Source: an uncultured Chitinophagaceae bacterium (GTDB lineage: Bacteria > Bacteroidota > Bacteroidia > Chitinophagales > Chitinophagaceae). Taken from it: 34,909 nucleotides of DNA. Positions 33,745 through 34,909 of this stretch are shown here, one piece after another. The DNA is taken from the NCBI GenBank assembly GCA_937919945.1, contig CALESY010000037.1:1-34909 (forward strand), written 5' to 3'. How positions within the stretch are numbered: position 1 is the stretch's first letter; every line of letters begins with the position of its first letter. Position numbers and translations under genes: made by a program. The notes under the pieces were generated by a model. That model made no database searches, was not told where the DNA came from, and saw only the letters and a list, made by a program, of their open reading frames with translations.

Positions 33745-33776
33745 TTGGTAGAGTGGCAAAATCAATTATATCTTTG
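33745..33776 (+). promoter_or_regulatory. Promoter of the SPFH gene
   Basis: TTG (33745-33747, within TTTTGG) is followed after 21 nt by TATCTTTG (33769-33776), an exact match to the Bacteroidota minus-7 box TAnnTTTG. The predicted start gives a leader of about 40 nt that ends in the A-rich ACTAAAACAACGCGAT before the ATG. This is the best-formed promoter in the window. Confidence 0.6.
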
Positions 33777-33821
33777 TGATATCAATTTAATATCATACTG
33801 AATTAACTAAAACAACGCGAT

Positions 33822-34685
33822 ATGGAAAAATTAACAAAACCGACCAATGGCTACCTTGCATTAGTACTATCATTAGTACTGCTGGGTATCGCTGTCTATC
33901 TCTTCACCCTTGCTGCTGAAATGCCTGTCATAGTAGTACCGGGCATACTATGTGCTGCTACTACCATCTTCATCTGGAAAGGGTTGATGATTATACAGCC
34001 CAACCACGCGCGTGTACTCAACTTCTTTGGTAAGTATGTGGGCAGTGTAAAAGAAAACGGATTGTTCTTTGTAAATCCGCTGTATGCAACTATCAAAATT
34101 TCGCAAAGGGCATCTAATCTTGCCACGCCTACGCTGAAGGTAAACGACAAAATGGGTAACCCTATAGAAATAGGCGCGGTAATAGTATGGCAGATATCTG
34201 ACACTTACAAAGCAGCCTACGAAGTATCAGACTATGCGTCTTATATAAAAACACAAAGCGAAGCAGCACTACGTAACCTTGCTACTAGCTTCGCGTATGA
34301 CAATATAGAAGACGAAAATGCTACCATCACACTACGTGAGGGCGGGCAGAAGGTAAATGAGCTGCTTGAAAAAGAATTGAACGAACGTTTATCTACATCG
34401 GGCATTTCTATTCTGGAGGCACGCATCAGCCATTTGGCCTATGCGCCGGAAATAGCCGGCGCTATGCTGCAACGCCAACAGGCAACGGCTATAGTTGCTG
34501 CACGCTACAAAATAGTAGAAGGTGCAGTGGGTATGGTAGAAATGGCACTGGAACACCTGAGTAAAAAGAACATAGTAGAACTGGACGAAGACAAGAAAGC
34601 TACGATGGTAAGCAACCTGATGGTAGTGCTTTGCGGCGAGCGTGGCGCACAACCTGTATTAAACACAGGTACACTGCATCAGTAA
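33822..34685 (+). CDS. SPFH / band-7 domain membrane protein
   Basis: A 287-residue prohibitin-family protein. Two adjacent N-terminal hydrophobic segments (about 11-31, LALVLSLVLLGIAVYLFTL; about 35-52, VIVVPGILCAATTIFIW) form a membrane hairpin. The SPFH core follows (about 56-230): IIQPNHARVLNFFGKYVGSV, GLFFVNPLYATIKIS, GNPIEIGAVIVWQISDTYKA, then the helical part with LEKELNERLSTSGISILEARIS and YAPEIAGAMLQRQQATAIVA. Such proteins oligomerise on membranes and organise microdomains. An Arc-like protein gene follows on the same strand, an arrangement I believe recurs in bacteria (from memory). Its partner protein is unknown. Confidence 0.9.
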   Translation: MEKLTKPTNGYLALVLSLVLLGIAVYLFTLAAEMPVIVVPGILCAATTIFIWKGLMIIQPNHARVLNFFGKYVGSVKENGLFFVNPLYATIKISQRASNLATPTLKVNDKMGNPIEIGAVIVWQISDTYKAAYEVSDYASYIKTQSEAALRNLATSFAYDNIEDENATITLREGGQKVNELLEKELNERLSTSGISILEARISHLAYAPEIAGAMLQRQQATAIVAARYKIVEGAVGMVEMALEHLSKKNIVELDEDKKATMVSNLMVVLCGERGAQPVLNTGTLHQ

Positions 34686-34697
34686 TTAATTTAAAAG

Positions 34698-34750
34698 TCA
34701 AAATTCAAAAAGTAAAGATATGGATTTTGGCTTTTTACTCTTGAATTTGA
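34698..34750. repeat. REP-like imperfect inverted repeat between SPFH and Arc-like genes
   Basis: The left arm TCAAAATTCAAAAAGTAAA (34698-34716) and the reverse complement of the right arm TTTTTACTCTTGAATTTGA (34732-34750) share TCAAA, TTCAA and AGTAAA, with one bulged A and one A-A/G difference. The arms would fold around a 15-nt loop. This type of TCAAAATTCAAAA repeat resembles short intergenic repeats of Bacteroidota genomes; copy number cannot be tested here. Confidence 0.45.
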
Positions 34751-34755
34751 AAGAA

Positions 34756-34909
34756 ATGTCTAAAAAAAGTTTTGTACTACGCATAGAAGAAGAAACATTT
34801 AAAGCCATTGAAAAATGGGCTGCTGATGAATTTCGTAGTGCCAACGGGCAGTTGGAATGGATTATAGACAAAGCATTAAAAGATGCAGGCCGTAAAAAGC
34901 CTGAAAAGA
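34756..34909 (+). CDS. Arc-family ribbon-helix-helix DNA-binding protein (partial, right edge)
   Basis: The frame starts MSKKSFVLRIEEETFKAIEK and runs through WAADEFRSANGQLEWIIDKALKDAGRKK to the end of the window with no stop. KSFVLRI would be the DNA-contacting beta strand, followed by two helices (EETFKAIEKWAADEF and GQLEWIIDKALKDAG), as in the Arc/MetJ fold. ATG at 34720 is also in frame but lies in the loop of the inverted repeat and adds 12 residues not typical of the family, so ATG 34756 is chosen. As the gene lies 70 nt after the SPFH gene, the two may be expressed together. Confidence 0.8.
   Translation, partial: MSKKSFVLRIEEETFKAIEKWAADEFRSANGQLEWIIDKALKDAGRKKPEK

Noticed and set aside
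1..34909. CRISPR array, tRNA or rRNA genes, insertion sequence, phage or toxin-antitoxin system
   Set aside because: I saw no regularly spaced direct repeats, no cloverleaf-type sequence, no transposase or integrase motifs and no paired small genes of that kind; the partial Arc-like gene at the right edge is next to an SPFH gene, not a toxin.

Overview
The window looks like chromosomal DNA from a member of the phylum Bacteroidota, most likely a Chitinophagaceae-type organism. The grounds are two secreted ELWxxDGT-repeat proteins with type IX secretion (T9SS) C-terminal sorting domains, a TonB-dependent receptor with an N-terminal carboxypeptidase-like domain, an HU-CCDC81/SPOR envelope protein, A-rich leaders with few Shine-Dalgarno sequences, and several promoter-like sites of the Bacteroidota TTG-N19-21-TAnnTTTG type. 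I see no rRNA, tRNA, CRISPR array, transposase or phage gene. No species assignment is possible without a search.

Layout. (1) 1-3392: intergenic DNA with palindromes, then two tandem plus-strand paralogues encoding T9SS-exported ELWxxDGT proteins, closed by a strong terminator. (2) 3423-9729, all minus strand: ispD, a secreted protein of unknown function, dnaG, ruvX, def, an ECF sigma factor, its RskA-like anti-sigma factor, and a small two-helix membrane protein whose frame is broken in a homopolymer. (3) 9732-14822, minus: three POT/PTR2 peptide transporters, each followed by its own hairpin terminator. (4) 14874-16157, plus: purD. (5) 16164-24484, minus: a tight four-gene envelope operon (TonB-dependent receptor, a 1025-residue TPR protein, an outer-membrane barrel, and an HU-CCDC81/TM/SPOR protein). 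(6) 24654-26416, plus: NAD(P)HX repair enzyme and a small putative lipoprotein. (7) 26417-29477, minus: YkgJ-type cysteine-cluster protein, parB, parA and a UPF0173 metallo-hydrolase. (8) 29478-32546: an AT-rich island with a DUF4239-like membrane protein and a lipoprotein (plus), followed by a second UPF0173 paralogue (minus) that has lost a metal-ligand aspartate. (9) 32543-34909: DNA polymerase III delta-prime (minus), then an SPFH/band-7 membrane protein and the start of an Arc-like ribbon-helix-helix protein (plus), cut by the right edge.

Most genes are housekeeping: replication (dnaG, holB), chromosome segregation (parAB), translation (def), isoprenoid and purine synthesis (ispD, purD), metabolite repair (NnrD/E), peptide uptake and envelope assembly. 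I did not find a convincing new multi-gene defence or mobile system. The points most worth a second look are: the frameshifted small gene at the end of the sigma/anti-sigma operon; the hydrolase paralogue with HxHxAH instead of HxHxDH; the third POT transporter with Lys in place of the TM7 Glu and a large periplasmic insertion; the HU-fold/SPOR protein encoded with a receptor-barrel-TPR operon; and a split parS-like inverted repeat upstream of the parAB cluster.
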